NCBI GenBank assembly: GCA_027682925.1
Contig: JAQCYU010000010.1
Span: forward strand, 1 to 63,819
Direction of reading: 5' to 3'
DNA: 63,819 nucleotides
Source of the DNA: Coriobacteriaceae bacterium AF45-21
GTDB lineage: Bacteria > Actinomycetota > Coriobacteriia > Coriobacteriales > Coriobacteriaceae
Shown here: positions 16,890-26,543 of the stretch, piece after piece
Layout of the letters: every line of letters starts with the position of its first letter
How positions within the stretch are numbered: position 1 is the stretch's first letter
The notes under the pieces: model-generated
Seen by the model: the letters and a program-made list of their open reading frames with translations, nothing else
What the model was told of the DNA's origin: nothing
Database searches by the model: none
Translations under genes and position numbers: made by a program

Positions 16890-19800
16890 TTAGTTAATGC
16901 GGATCTCGTCGTTTGATGCAAGCGCCTGCATAAGGCGGGCGCGCAGGTCGTCCACGTAGCGATCCACGTCCTCTGCGGTTGTGAGGCGGCTCGGCTTGGC
17001 CAGGTCGGCGCGACGCACGGTCTTGACCTTGCGCTGGGGCTTGGGCACGGGCACGGGAACGGAACCGTGACTTGGCGTAGCGGTGCCCTTGTTGGTGATC
17101 TTTTTGACCACTTCACCCGTGCTGGTGACCTCGGTGGAACGGCGCTCGTTTTCCATACGCTCGCGTGCGGCGTCCACGGCGTCGTATATCTTGTTGGCCG
17201 CCGTGATGGTCCAGCTTTCCCAGTTTGCCGCGAGGGCGTTAAGCTCGTTGAGGCTCTGGACGCCGTGGGTGCGGTTCTTGAACGACTCATACTTGGTGCC
17301 GGCGTCTGCTATGGCATCCTTGGCCTGCTTGACAAAACCATCTTGGCTCTCGGCCTGCTTCTGCAGGTCCTGCAGGTCGTTCTCGATGCGATGCAAGAAC
17401 TCGTTGCGGCGCATGCCCAGGAGCTTTTTAATGTATTCCTCGACGGGGGCCATCAGCGGTTGCAGGTCTTTAATGCGGCTGTAGGGCTTGGGATCTTTGA
17501 GGATCTCGCACACCTTTGCCACATTCTCCACCGCGCCGGGAATGTCGTCGGAGGCATACTCAATGCCCTCCGTGCGACTCAAGAATTCCTTGGCGTGATC
17601 AAACGTTGCGCGCTGGTTGGAATCGAAAAACTCAGCCACCCTGTCATAGTCTTCCTTGGCGTCGAACAGGCGGTCCTCGTGCTTGGTGAACGTGGTCAAG
17701 AACGCCTCGGCCTCGTTCTGATCCTTAAGGACGTCGGCCACCTCCGAGCGCATCTTCTCGCACTCAGCCTCGCCGGGATACGGGTAGGCCGGTTTGATGC
17801 CCGTGTAGTAGTCGCGCGCCATAGCAAGGCACGTCTCGCGCAACCCCTCAAGATGCTCCTTGAGCTCGGCCACAAGCTTATCCTCGTTGGAGGGTACGGT
17901 CTTGAGGTCAAATAGGTCGCGCATAAGCTCGCCCGTGGCGCGCAGCAAACGGTCGCTCATGCGCACGCGAAGGCGCACTTGGGCCTTATCGGCATCCTTG
18001 CGCAGGAGTGCCACCATGCGGCTGTCGTTAGCTTGGACCGTCTGGCCGCCAAACAGCACCTGCGCGCGCTGCTCCCCCACAAGTTGCGCCACCACATTGG
18101 CGATGTCGACCTCGCGCCAGCCAAAGGGCCTTTGCTGGTACTGGCGCTGGATATCGCCCATAGTGGTATCCAGATGGCGCTGATGCTGCACTTTGAGGAA
18201 GTCCTCGACCTCTTTGAGCGCACGCGTGTTGCCCGCATCCATGCCATCGAGCCCCGTCTGGACGTTGCCCGCCAGCGTGGAGCGGATATCGGAATCACTC
18301 GTGACCGGCGCACCGATGTAGTCGGCCTTTTCAAAGACCACATCGCACAGCTGTGCCAGCACCTGCTCAAAGACCTGGGCAGGCTTGGCTGCACGCACCT
18401 CGACCATGCGGCCGTTGACGGCGCAACGCGCATGGAGCACGGCCTCGGTCAGAAGGGCGTCGGCCTCTTTCTCGCTATGGGCCGCCTCGCGCATCTTGGA
18501 CTCAACGATCTGGCGCGTACTCGGCCGGAGCTCCTGAAGGTTGCGTGTCTTGGCGTACTTGCGGATCTTGGCGGCGTTGACGAGCGTCTCCCAGTAATCC
18601 GCCTCATCGCTCAGGGCCACGACGGCTTTGCCCGAAGAAGCCAAGGCCAGCTCGGTATCGTCCGCACGGCCCAGGTCGCTCGCCATAGTCGCCACGTAAA
18701 GCTCCATGCCGCCCATGCTGCCACCGTGGATTGAGCCGTCCACATAGCGGTCAAACGGGAAGTCGTTGGCCCCGCGGTTGAGCTTGCGCGCGTTGTAGAT
18801 GCTGTCGAACAGGCGCTTCTTGATGGACTCGATCACTTGCGCGTTGTCAATCGGGGTGCGCGCGATTTCCTGCGTAATCTCCTGCTCCTCGTCGGTGAGG
18901 AAGCTATAGGTATCGCCCTGGCGCGCCACGTAGTTCTCGCGCTCCAGGCGGGCAAGGGACTCCTTGACGCGGTCCTTGAGGACACGCTTATCCACATCGA
19001 GGCCGTCGATCATAAGAATGGAGATGTTCTCGACCGTGGCCTTGACGTAGCCGATGTAACGAATCAGGTACAGGAGCTTGAGCACCTGAACGTCGTAGGG
19101 TTCAAGGCCCTCCGCGTTCTCGGCCGCACGGACCGCGCGGTCAACCACCTGGCTGATGCCGTGCTCAAGATCTTTGGAGATAGTGTCGAAGAAGCGCCAG
19201 AACGGCACGAGCGCACCGGTCTGGTCATGCTGGATGACCTGAGCGCTCTCCTGAAATGCGCTCAGCATGGAGCGCTCGCCCGTGGACATGTGCTTGGCCT
19301 TGACACCGTGCTTGCGCACCTCGGTCATCACGTCGGGCAGGAGCTTAAACTGATAGCCCACAAACGGGTAGCTGGCCACAAAATCCTTGGAGTTGGCGTA
19401 GCCGGCAAGGTCGGAGCGCGAGCCACCCTCAAAGGTAAAGTTGTTTTTGAGCACGGCGGTGTCTTGCTCGTAGACCCGTGCAAGCATATCGGCCGCCGGC
19501 GCGGTCTTCTCGAGCACACGGCGCTGGATGACCTCGTCCACGCTGGAGCTGGAAAGCGAAAGGCGGGTATTGAAACGGCCCTGGATCTTTGAAAAGTCGT
19601 TGCCCACGGGCAGGCTCAGGTTGTCGATGGCCTCCTGGCTCGTAACCATCACCCACACGCGGCCACCGCAGGCGGCACCCAACTCCTCGACGATGGTCTG
19701 AAGGCTCAGCATAAGGCTTGGGTCCTGGTCGTTTGTAATAAACTGACCCACCTCGTCGACCATAAAGAGCAAACGGAAGTTGCCGCCGTGGGCCGCTGCC

Positions 19801-20564
19801 TGAGCGTCCACGTAATCCTTGACCTTTTTGGCAAAGACATCGGGGGCCAAAACCTCGTCCTCAGAACCCTCGAGCCAGTTCCATGCGGCCTTTTCGCTCA
19901 TGCCGAGCACGCTCTGCAGCACCTCGACGACGTCGTCCTCAAAGTAGCTGTAGGTGTCGCGGGCCTGGAGCCAGGACTCGCCGTTGACGCGCTCAAAGGC
20001 CTCGCGGAACTCCTGGGTCTTGCCCAGGGAATCGATGTAGTCCTCGAGCTTTGCAAGCTTGAGGTCCTCGCCGTAGAAGCCGCGCGCCTCGTAGAACATG
20101 CGCTCAAAGCCGTGAAGCAGCGCCGTGGGAGCCGTATCGCCCTGCTTCCACTGGCCCGCCTTGCTATCGATGTTAAAGAGGATGGCCTGCGTGGGCACCG
20201 AGCAGGCGCGCTCCATGGCAGCCGCGACCATGGGGTCGACGATCTTGCCGTCAAAGTAGCAGATGGCGCTCTTGCCGCCGATCTGGCGATTCTCGAGCAG
20301 GTAGCTCAGCATCTTGAGGAAGTGCGATTTACCGGAACCGAAGAAACCACTGATCCACACGCCGATCTTGTCGGTGCGCGCATCGATGGCATCGCCGTAG
20401 GCCTTGAAGAACGTGGCAAAGTGCCTCTGCAACTCGCGCGTCACCACGTACTCGTCAAGCTCCTGGCGGATGGACCCATCTTTTGAATCCTGGACCTTGA
20501 CCACGCCGTTGATGGAGCGGTTGATGTCTTTTGCAAAGAGGTCGCGAATGATCGTGTTGTCCAT
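16890..20564 (-). CDS. brxC: BREX ATPase BrxC
   Basis: BrxC is a very large P-loop ATPase required for BREX defence and methylation. The 1,224-residue protein has Walker A in WISGFFGSGKSHFLK (residues about 70-84) within the family-typical N-terminus IRDLFAKDINRSINGVVKV, and LLFMVDEVGQF as a likely Walker B near residue 268. The C-terminal half is highly charged and likely coiled coil, ending in a basic proline-containing tail. Length is normal and the frame is uninterrupted. It lies between brxB (78 bases upstream) and pglX (65 bases downstream), the canonical type 1 order. Confidence 0.96.
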   Translation of the reverse strand: MDNTIIRDLFAKDINRSINGVVKVQDSKDGSIRQELDEYVVTRELQRHFATFFKAYGDAIDARTDKIGVWISGFFGSGKSHFLKMLSYLLENRQIGGKSAICYFDGKIVDPMVAAAMERACSVPTQAILFNIDSKAGQWKQGDTAPTALLHGFERMFYEARGFYGEDLKLAKLEDYIDSLGKTQEFREAFERVNGESWLQARDTYSYFEDDVVEVLQSVLGMSEKAAWNWLEGSEDEVLAPDVFAKKVKDYVDAQAAAHGGNFRLLFMVDEVGQFITNDQDPSLMLSLQTIVEELGAACGGRVWVMVTSQEAIDNLSLPVGNDFSKIQGRFNTRLSLSSSSVDEVIQRRVLEKTAPAADMLARVYEQDTAVLKNNFTFEGGSRSDLAGYANSKDFVASYPFVGYQFKLLPDVMTEVRKHGVKAKHMSTGERSMLSAFQESAQVIQHDQTGALVPFWRFFDTISKDLEHGISQVVDRAVRAAENAEGLEPYDVQVLKLLYLIRYIGYVKATVENISILMIDGLDVDKRVLKDRVKESLARLERENYVARQGDTYSFLTDEEQEITQEIARTPIDNAQVIESIKKRLFDSIYNARKLNRGANDFPFDRYVDGSIHGGSMGGMELYVATMASDLGRADDTELALASSGKAVVALSDEADYWETLVNAAKIRKYAKTRNLQELRPSTRQIVESKMREAAHSEKEADALLTEAVLHARCAVNGRMVEVRAAKPAQVFEQVLAQLCDVVFEKADYIGAPVTSDSDIRSTLAGNVQTGLDGMDAGNTRALKEVEDFLKVQHQRHLDTTMGDIQRQYQQRPFGWREVDIANVVAQLVGEQRAQVLFGGQTVQANDSRMVALLRKDADKAQVRLRVRMSDRLLRATGELMRDLFDLKTVPSNEDKLVAELKEHLEGLRETCLAMARDYYTGIKPAYPYPGEAECEKMRSEVADVLKDQNEAEAFLTTFTKHEDRLFDAKEDYDRVAEFFDSNQRATFDHAKEFLSRTEGIEYASDDIPGAVENVAKVCEILKDPKPYSRIKDLQPLMAPVEEYIKKLLGMRRNEFLHRIENDLQDLQKQAESQDGFVKQAKDAIADAGTKYESFKNRTHGVQSLNELNALAANWESWTITAANKIYDAVDAARERMENERRSTEVTSTGEVVKKITNKGTATPSHGSVPVPVPKPQRKVKTVRRADLAKPSRLTTAEDVDRYVDDLRARLMQALASNDEIRIN

Positions 20565-20642
20565 GGGTGCTCCTTTGGGTTTGGGAACGTTATGGCAAAG
20601 GGTTGTTACCGGCGACAGGGACTTGCCTGCGGGGAGCCGTGC

Positions 20643-21335
20643 TTACGAGATATCGATGGCGCGGTAGTAGTTGTCGGCAGGCAGACGGTTAAAGAGCTGG
20701 AAAGAAGAGCCGTTGAAACTGCCCGGATAGGCGGCGACCACAGGCACCTCATCAAAATCCGCAAGCATGCAATGGAGAAGCGTGTGCATGCGAAAGAATG
20801 GGAAGACCTCGCCCGCGCCGGTGAGGAGAACGACGTCTCCAGGCGCGTGCGGCTCGGTCTGCTCAAGGATGTACGCGGCGACTTTCTCGGGCGAGGCGAA
20901 CTTGGCCACGTCCTCGAGCACGCGCTGGGTACCGCGGCGCTCCTCTTGGCGTGGGATGGCCTTAAGGACACGGCGCTTTTCGAGAATTGCCAGCACGGCG
21001 TCGTAGAGGTTCACGACCTTGAGCGTGCACGGAAGCTTGTCGGCCTCGGCATCGCGTGAAAGGGCGTCAAATAATGCACGCGCCTCAAACTCCAGCGCGG
21101 GGTCATAGCAAAAAGTGTGGAAGCCGATCTCATTGCCTATGCCCTTGTTGGCCAAAAAGTCCTCGCTGCACAGGCACTCGCGCAGAAGCTGAGCGCGTCG
21201 CTCAAATTCCTGACGGGCGTGCTCGGAGCGGACATGCGCCGCCACGACGCTCTTACGGGAATGAATGCCGATATTGGTGGTGAGATCGGTCGCCGGGGTG
21301 ATAGCAGGTTCGGCGGCGTTGTTGACGGGAGCCAC
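20643..21335 (-). CDS. brxB: BREX protein BrxB (DUF1788)
   Basis: The 230-residue protein ends with VVAAYPGSFNGSSFQLFNRLPADNYYRAIDI, close to the conserved DUF1788 C-terminus of BrxB. BrxB is a core type 1 BREX protein of uncertain biochemical role. The frame starts at a GTG (21335) one base past the brxA stop, implying tight translational linkage. The first 35 residues are less conserved in character, so a somewhat later start is possible. Confidence 0.93.
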   Translation of the reverse strand: MAPVNNAAEPAITPATDLTTNIGIHSRKSVVAAHVRSEHARQEFERRAQLLRECLCSEDFLANKGIGNEIGFHTFCYDPALEFEARALFDALSRDAEADKLPCTLKVVNLYDAVLAILEKRRVLKAIPRQEERRGTQRVLEDVAKFASPEKVAAYILEQTEPHAPGDVVLLTGAGEVFPFFRMHTLLHCMLADFDEVPVVAAYPGSFNGSSFQLFNRLPADNYYRAIDIS

Positions 21336-21336
21336 G

Positions 21337-21987
21337 CTACATCACCACCCTGCCGGTAAGGGCCGCGATAAGCGACTGCTCGCCCAGCAGAACCAAGGCT
21401 CGCTCGACATCGGAATCGAGGAAGAGTGGTGACAGGCGCTCGGACTCCGGGCCCTGGCCCTCGCCGATAAGGCCGGCATGGCGGAGCGTCTGGCGGAGCG
21501 AGCCCTTAATGCGCTTGACCGTGGCCTCAGTCCAGCGGGCCGCGTCCGGATACTCCGTGGTAAAGCGTGTCATAAAGGCGTTGAGGTCAACCGCCGTAAA
21601 GGCATAATCGAAGTTTTGTAGGCGCTCCCCTACCTCGACGAGCACGAGCTCGCGCACGATATCGTAGCGGCAGATCATGCTGTAGAAGATGGCCTGATCC
21701 GCCTGCGTGGGGGTGCCGGATGCTATGAGGCCGGTTAGGGATAACGCAGCCTCGACGGCGGTATTGGGGTCGATGCCGCGCGCGGCGCATACGGCGTCCG
21801 TGGGCACCATGGCGTCGAGGCGGCGAAGGCACACGGTTGCGCGGTTGGCGACCATGCGCTCCGTGGGATATTGAAAGAGGTTCTCGCTCTTTACGCGTAC
21901 AATGACCTGCTCGTCGCTTGCGCCCCGCATACGAAGGGCAGCGACGATGCGCATCTCATGCGGGAGGAATTGCTCGCGGGTGAGCAC
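21337..21987 (-). CDS. brxA: BREX protein BrxA (DUF1819)
   Basis: The 216-residue protein matches the DUF1819/BrxA pattern: an early VKSENLFQYPTERMVANRA segment, the central FYSMICRYDIVRELVLVEV block and a KRIKGSLRQTLRHAGLI motif near residue 170. BrxA is a small DNA-binding core protein of type 1 BREX. It is the first gene of the operon. The start is a GTG at 21987 whose first base is the last G of a G10 tract that also serves as the only visible ribosome-site-like sequence, so the tract's length may affect translation. Confidence 0.92.
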   Translation of the reverse strand: MLTREQFLPHEMRIVAALRMRGASDEQVIVRVKSENLFQYPTERMVANRATVCLRRLDAMVPTDAVCAARGIDPNTAVEAALSLTGLIASGTPTQADQAIFYSMICRYDIVRELVLVEVGERLQNFDYAFTAVDLNAFMTRFTTEYPDAARWTEATVKRIKGSLRQTLRHAGLIGEGQGPESERLSPLFLDSDVERALVLLGEQSLIAALTGRVVM

Positions 21988-21996
21988 CCCCCCCCC
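21987..21996 (-). promoter_or_regulatory. G10 homopolymer at the brxA start
   Basis: Ten consecutive C on the plus strand give G10 on the coding strand, immediately before and overlapping the GTG start of brxA. Such tracts are prone to slipped-strand length change. Whether it varies here cannot be seen from one sequence, and this assembly handles homopolymers poorly. Confidence 0.5.
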
Positions 21997-22091
21997 GGAC
22001 GCTTTTTGTGGTTACATCCACAGTACACGCTCCAAGGGTGTCAAAGGCTGTCACAAGTACGCCGCAACCCGGCAGGCAGGCGCGGCGCACA

Positions 22092-22127
22092 TGACAATAA
22101 TCATACCTGTTGGTAAAAAAGTTACCA
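22092..22127 (-). promoter_or_regulatory. Candidate BREX promoter and operator
   Basis: A perfect inverted repeat TGGTAA, five bases, TTACCA lies at 22111-22127. On the minus strand it is followed within a few bases by TATGAT, a good -10 hexamer, about 115 bases upstream of the brxA start. The palindrome would overlap the -35/spacer region, as expected for a repressor site. No dedicated BREX regulator gene is adjacent. Confidence 0.4.
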
Positions 22128-22288
22128 CGCCCAGAGTGTCAAATGTTGAGCAACAAAATTTAATCCGGTTAACGGTCATTTTCGCAGCTTAGAAACTTTA
22201 ACGAGGTCGCCCCAAATCACACTTGCCAGACAACCGCGCTTACGAATGCAGGCACGCACACGCCCAACGCCACCCTCCGCTATATTCA

Positions 22289-22316
22289 ACATAGAGTTAT
22301 ACATATGCTTCTATGT
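22289..22316 (+). promoter_or_regulatory. Inverted repeat upstream of the Phd-like gene
   Basis: ACATAG (22289-22294) and CTATGT (22311-22316) are exact inverse copies spaced by 16 bases, just before the AAGGAG ribosome site of the small gene at 22329. Antitoxins of the Phd/YefM type commonly bind such operators, so this could be an autoregulatory site. Confidence 0.35.
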
Positions 22317-22328
22317 AAGGAGTTTCGT

Positions 22329-22502
22329 ATGCCTGTCGTAAAGCCTATTTCTGATCAGACGCGCGCGCTAACTACCATTCAGGAACGCGAAGATCACATT
22401 CAACGTGCCATCACACGTGGCTACGACGACCTCGCTAACGGCCGCATTCGATCCTGGAAACAAGCAAAGGCCGAGGCGGATCGGATACGAGCTTCCAGAT
22501 AA
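22329..22502 (+). CDS. Shortened Phd/YefM-like antitoxin relic
   Basis: A 57-residue protein. The first ten residues MPVVKPISDQ match the usual Phd/YefM antitoxin N-terminus (KPISD-x2-R). From about residue 19 onward, EREDHIQRAITRGYDDLANGRI resembles the C-terminal tail of the same proteins. The central region of the DNA-binding fold seems missing, as if by an in-frame internal deletion. No toxin gene follows. It has a good AAGGAG site, so it may still be expressed. Confidence 0.5.
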   Translation: MPVVKPISDQTRALTTIQEREDHIQRAITRGYDDLANGRIRSWKQAKAEADRIRASR

Positions 22503-22632
22503 ACCCTCCCCCATGTAACCATCCTGTAAATCATAGCGGCGCAGTCGAGTTCTACCGTGATGCGGTCGCGCCTGGCGCTCCACTGTGCTAAAGTATCCCG
22601 AACGTTCAAACGACTACGAGGGGAACTAGAAG

Positions 22633-23756
22633 ATGGCACGTGCGCACAACTTCTCAGCTGGCCCGGCCGCGCTGCCCACAAGCGTGCTCGCCGAGATCGC
22701 CGACGAGATGATGGACTACCGCGGTTGCGGCATGTCCGTGCTCGAGATGAGCCATCGATCTAGCATGTACCAGCAGATCATCGACGACGCCGAGGCAACC
22801 CTGCGCCGCCTGCTGAGCATCCCCGATAACTACCGTGTTCTGTTTTTGCAGGGCGGCGCCACGCTGCAGTTTGCGGGCATCCCGATGAACCTCATGCGCC
22901 GCGGCCGCGCCGGCTACGTCGTGACCGGCAACTTCGCCAACAAGGCGTACAAGGAAGCCGCCAAGTACGGCGAGGCCGTGCTGCTCGCGAGCTCCGAGGA
23001 CGCCAATTTCGACCGCATTCCCGCCATGGCCGACATCAACGCGCGCATTGCCGCCGAGGCGCGGGCGGCGGGCTCGACTACGTCTACATCTGCCAGAACA
23101 ACACCATCTTTGGCACCATGTACCACGAGCTGCCTAACTTCGGCGACGTACCGCTGGTCGCCGATGTCTCGAGCTGCTTTTTGTCGCAGCCGCTCGACGT
23201 CGAGCGCTACGGACTCATCTACGCCGGCGCTCAGAAAAACGCCGGCGCCGCGGGCGTCACCGTGGTTATCGTGCGCGACGACCTGATCGCCGACGGTCCA
23301 GCCTTTGCGCAGACGCCGCAGTACATGGACCTTAAGACCCAGGCCGCCAAGGGCTCCATGCTCAACACGCCCAACACCTTTGGTATCTACGTGTGCGGCA
23401 AGGTGTTCCGTTGGGTTGAGCAGACCGGTGGACTTGCCGCCATGGCCGAACGCAACTGGGCCAAGGCCAACCTGCTCTATAACCTGCTCGAGCACAGCGT
23501 GCTGTTCCATGGCACCACACAGGCCGACAGCCGCTCCATCGCCAACGTCACCTTCCGTACCGGCGATGCCGACCTCGACGCCGCCTTTGTCGCAGGCGCG
23601 GCCGAGCACCAGATTCAAAACGTCAAGGGCCATCGTCTGGTGGGCGGCATGCGCGCCAGCGTCTACAACGCCGTCACCATGGAAGACGTTCAGGCGCTGG
23701 CCACGTACATGAAGGACTTCGAAGCGCAGCATAGTTTGAGCCCGCGATCTAACTAG
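22633..23756 (+). CDS. serC: Phosphoserine aminotransferase, one apparent frameshift
   Basis: SerC converts 3-phosphohydroxypyruvate and glutamate to phosphoserine in serine synthesis, using pyridoxal phosphate. The N-terminal part MARAHNFSAGPAALPTSVL is diagnostic. The active-site lysine lies in YAGAQKNAGAAGV in the second frame. A missing G in a G run near 23070 breaks the frame; restoring it gives GLDYVYICQNNTIFGTMYHE and a protein of about 374 residues, normal for the family. It is followed 69 bases later by serA, so serine biosynthesis is encoded as a pair. Confidence 0.93.
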
Positions 23757-23825
23757 CCCGCAACCCGCGGGCCGACCAGCCACTTCAAACCACTTGTTTC
23801 AAACAAACCTGCTAAGGAGTTTTCC

Positions 23826-24989
23826 ATGCGCAAGATCAAGACCATCGACGACATCACCAAAGACGGCGAAGTCGAGTTTGGCGAGGGCTACGAGTTTGTG
23901 AGCACCGCCGAGGAGGCCGACGCCATCCTGATGCGTTCCACCGACCTGCACGGCTACGAGCTGCCCGAGGGCATCCGCGCCATCGCCCGCTGCGGCGCCG
24001 GCGTCAACAACATCCCCGTCGAGGAGTACGCCAAGAAGGGCGTCGTCGTCTTTAACTCCCCCGGCGCCAACAGCAACGCCGTCAAGGAGCTCGTCCTGGG
24101 CATGCTGGTGCTTTCGAGCCGCGGCGTCGTGCAGTCGATGAACTGGGTGCGCAACAACGCCGACGACCCCGAGATTCAGGTCGATGCCGAAAAGGCCAAG
24201 AAGGCCTTTGTGGGCCGCGAGCTCAAGGGCAAGCGCATCGGCGTCATCGGCCTGGGCAACGTGGGCTCCAAGGTCGCCAACGCCTGCGTCGACCTGGGTA
24301 TGGACGTCTACGGCTACGATCCGTTCATTTCCGTCGAGCACGCGTGGGTGCTGAGCCGCGAGGTGCAGCGCGTGGGCACGCTCGAGGATCTGTGCCGCGG
24401 CTGCGACTACCTCACCGTGCACGTGCCCAGCAAGGCAGACACCATCGGCATGATCAGCACCGAGCAGATCGACCTGCTGGCGCCCGACGCCGTGCTCATC
24501 AACTACGCGCGCGAAACCATCATTGACGAGGACGCCGTCGACGCTGCCCTGCGCGAGGGCAAGCTCAGCTGGTTTAGCTGCGACTTTGCCACGCCCAAGA
24601 CCGTCAAGATGCCCAACACGTTTATCACCACGCATTCGGGCGCCGGCACCGGCGAGGCCGAGGCCAACTGCGCCGACATGGCCATCAGCGAGCTCAAGGA
24701 TTACCTGGAAAACGGCAACATCGCGCACAGCGTCAACTACCCCGCCTGCAGCATGGGCAAGGCGCGCGCCGCAAGCCGTATTGCCTGCCTGCATGCCAAC
24801 GTGCCCAACATGATCGGCCAGATCACGGCCATTCTCGCCAAGGACAACGCCAATGTGCAGCGCATGACCAACGAGTCCGCTGGCGAGAACGCCTACACCA
24901 TGTTCGACACCGATGAGCACCTGGACGGCAGCACGATCGAGGCGCTCAAGCAGATTCCGTCGATGTATCGCGTGCGCGTGATTAAATAG
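23826..24989 (+). CDS. serA: D-3-phosphoglycerate dehydrogenase
   Basis: SerA oxidises 3-phosphoglycerate to 3-phosphohydroxypyruvate with NAD+, the first step of serine synthesis and the step before SerC. The 387-residue protein shows RCGAGVNNIPVEEYAKKG, the Rossmann nucleotide motif IGVIGLGNVGS near residue 140, and catalytic-region residues around NYARETIIDE. The C-terminus (about residues 315-387) looks like an ACT regulatory domain, so feedback by serine is likely. AAGGAG lies just before ATG 23826. The terminator at 25030-25067 closes the serC-serA unit. Confidence 0.95.
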   Translation: MRKIKTIDDITKDGEVEFGEGYEFVSTAEEADAILMRSTDLHGYELPEGIRAIARCGAGVNNIPVEEYAKKGVVVFNSPGANSNAVKELVLGMLVLSSRGVVQSMNWVRNNADDPEIQVDAEKAKKAFVGRELKGKRIGVIGLGNVGSKVANACVDLGMDVYGYDPFISVEHAWVLSREVQRVGTLEDLCRGCDYLTVHVPSKADTIGMISTEQIDLLAPDAVLINYARETIIDEDAVDAALREGKLSWFSCDFATPKTVKMPNTFITTHSGAGTGEAEANCADMAISELKDYLENGNIAHSVNYPACSMGKARAASRIACLHANVPNMIGQITAILAKDNANVQRMTNESAGENAYTMFDTDEHLDGSTIEALKQIPSMYRVRVIK

Positions 24990-25029
24990 CGCCGGTGCCA
25001 AGCCTGCCAGACAGACCACGAAGCCCATT

Positions 25030-25067
25030 CGCCCCCCCCGTATTCACGAAACGGGGGGGCGATTTTG
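25030..25067 (+). terminator. Intrinsic terminator after serA
   Basis: CGCCCCCCCCGT and ACGGGGGGGCG form a strong GC stem around a short ATTCACGAA loop, followed by ATTTTG. Confidence 0.85.
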
Positions 25068-25339
25068 TTGCTCCGGACGACTTTAAAATGATACCCAGAA
25101 CAAGTTTTTTCAGATAATCGATAGTGAGGCTCCAGTCGCTAAGCACACCCGCTTTGATAAACAGCTTTATCAGGGACTTTAGTAGGTAAAAATCGGTCTC
25201 TATGTGCCGAATGTAAGTTGACTGTCTATTTTCCGAAACAACTTATTCTAGATAGCATTTTTAGGGTCCCTCCAAGGCAAAATTGAAGCCTTTTTGCGAC
25301 CAGAACTCTAGCTCGCGCTACCGTTTACCCACCGCGCGG
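25068..25339. other. Intergenic DNA with no recognised feature
   Basis: This AT-richer stretch of about 270 bases lies between the serA terminator and the leftward orphan nuclease-like gene. I see no convincing ORF, repeat or RNA structure. Confidence 0.5.
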
Positions 25340-26389
25340 CTACATTCCTGCCCAATCGATAAAAATCTCCTCACGAAGCCGCCGTTCGAGCTCCTGCTGT
25401 CGCGGCGTCTTGTCTTTCAGCGGCACATCGAGATAGGCCATGATGAGCTCCATCACCACGCGGAAGGCATCGGAGTCGGCCAGCTGACCATAGGTCATCA
25501 GAATGACGGGATATCCCATCGCTTGCAGCGCCGTCGTTCGATCGGAGTCCGAAATCTTGGATTCTATGGATCCGTGAATGGCTTTACCTTGGCATTCAAC
25601 CAGACACTCTCTGCTGCCGTCCTTATTTGCCAGCAGGATATCGGCATAGCGCCTATCAAGCCCCGAAATCAGACGGGCGCTGCGCGTCATACGAATCTCA
25701 ACGTTATTGGTAAGGCGCAGCCCTTCGCCGCCGCGCAACCTCGTAAGACCAAACAGCATCGAAGCCTGGACCTCGAGCGGCGATGCTGCCACCCCCGTAA
25801 TGCATTTCGCGGCTCGTATGAACGATTTAGCGCCGCGGAGCCCCCGGACCTTATCGACGAACTCTGTAAGCTCAGAGAGCTCGATCAAGGGAGGTCGTTT
25901 CCACAAGTCCGTTGGATTCCCCGAGACATCCTTTACGTTTTCCCAGCCCGACCGTGCGTCACTCCATCGGCTCCCATATGCCTGCTCAAGTGCCGACTTT
26001 ACCTGAGGCGCAATCTTGCACACGGCAAAGGTGCCGCACATCTCATACATGCACATGATTAGACGCTCGTTTGAGACCGAGGAAGCCAGGGTCAGCAGGG
26101 TAAAGAGTGGGGACGCAACATCGAAGCCAAACTCCGTCTGCCGCACGGAATCAAACGGCCTCTCCCCGTTCCAAACATGCCTGACAATGCGATCGCCCTT
26201 ACGTCCGCAGCTGCCCTGCGCCAACACGTGTAACGGGGTGCCCAGGAAATGCGTGACGAGCGGATGCTCACATAGGTGCTCCCTGCGCGGATCGTCCGCA
26301 GAATCGGGCAGGTCCGGCATTATTGCCAAGACCTGTGGAGGTATCCGGTGATACCGAAAGGCAGATATGTCGCACAGCATGTCGTCCAT
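25340..26389 (-). CDS. Orphan protein with a PD-(D/E)XK-like C-terminal domain, copy 1
   Basis: The likely start is ATG 26389 or 26380 (MLCDISAFRYHRIPPQV); the open frame upstream of that is low-quality and antisense to the M20 peptidase. The protein has about 349 residues. Its C-terminal third has RRYADILLANKDGS, then ECLVECQGKA and RTTALQAMGYPVILMTYGQL. This D, E-x-Q-x-K and following layout resembles DUF559/Vsr-type endonuclease folds. A paralogue with the same arrangement lies at 34837-36045. Function is unknown; a role in defence or DNA processing is only suggested by the fold. Confidence 0.6.
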   Translation of the reverse strand: MDDMLCDISAFRYHRIPPQVLAIMPDLPDSADDPRREHLCEHPLVTHFLGTPLHVLAQGSCGRKGDRIVRHVWNGERPFDSVRQTEFGFDVASPLFTLLTLASSVSNERLIMCMYEMCGTFAVCKIAPQVKSALEQAYGSRWSDARSGWENVKDVSGNPTDLWKRPPLIELSELTEFVDKVRGLRGAKSFIRAAKCITGVAASPLEVQASMLFGLTRLRGGEGLRLTNNVEIRMTRSARLISGLDRRYADILLANKDGSRECLVECQGKAIHGSIESKISDSDRTTALQAMGYPVILMTYGQLADSDAFRVVMELIMAYLDVPLKDKTPRQQELERRLREEIFIDWAGM

Positions 26390-26543
26390 GAAGGGTACGT
26401 ACCCACCGCATCGTTCGTAAACCCGCCTGGACGGCAAACGCGCTGGCTCGGCCTGCGAACGGTAAATACCGCTGCGCGCACGCCGCGGATCTCTCAAGAG
26501 GCTTACAATCGGTTTGGAAAGCAGACTGATTGTGAGGTTGCAT

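Noticed and set aside
23799..25028. 409-codon minus-strand open frame
   Set aside because: It is antisense to serA and made of repetitive Val/Gly/Ala/His typical of a shadow frame.
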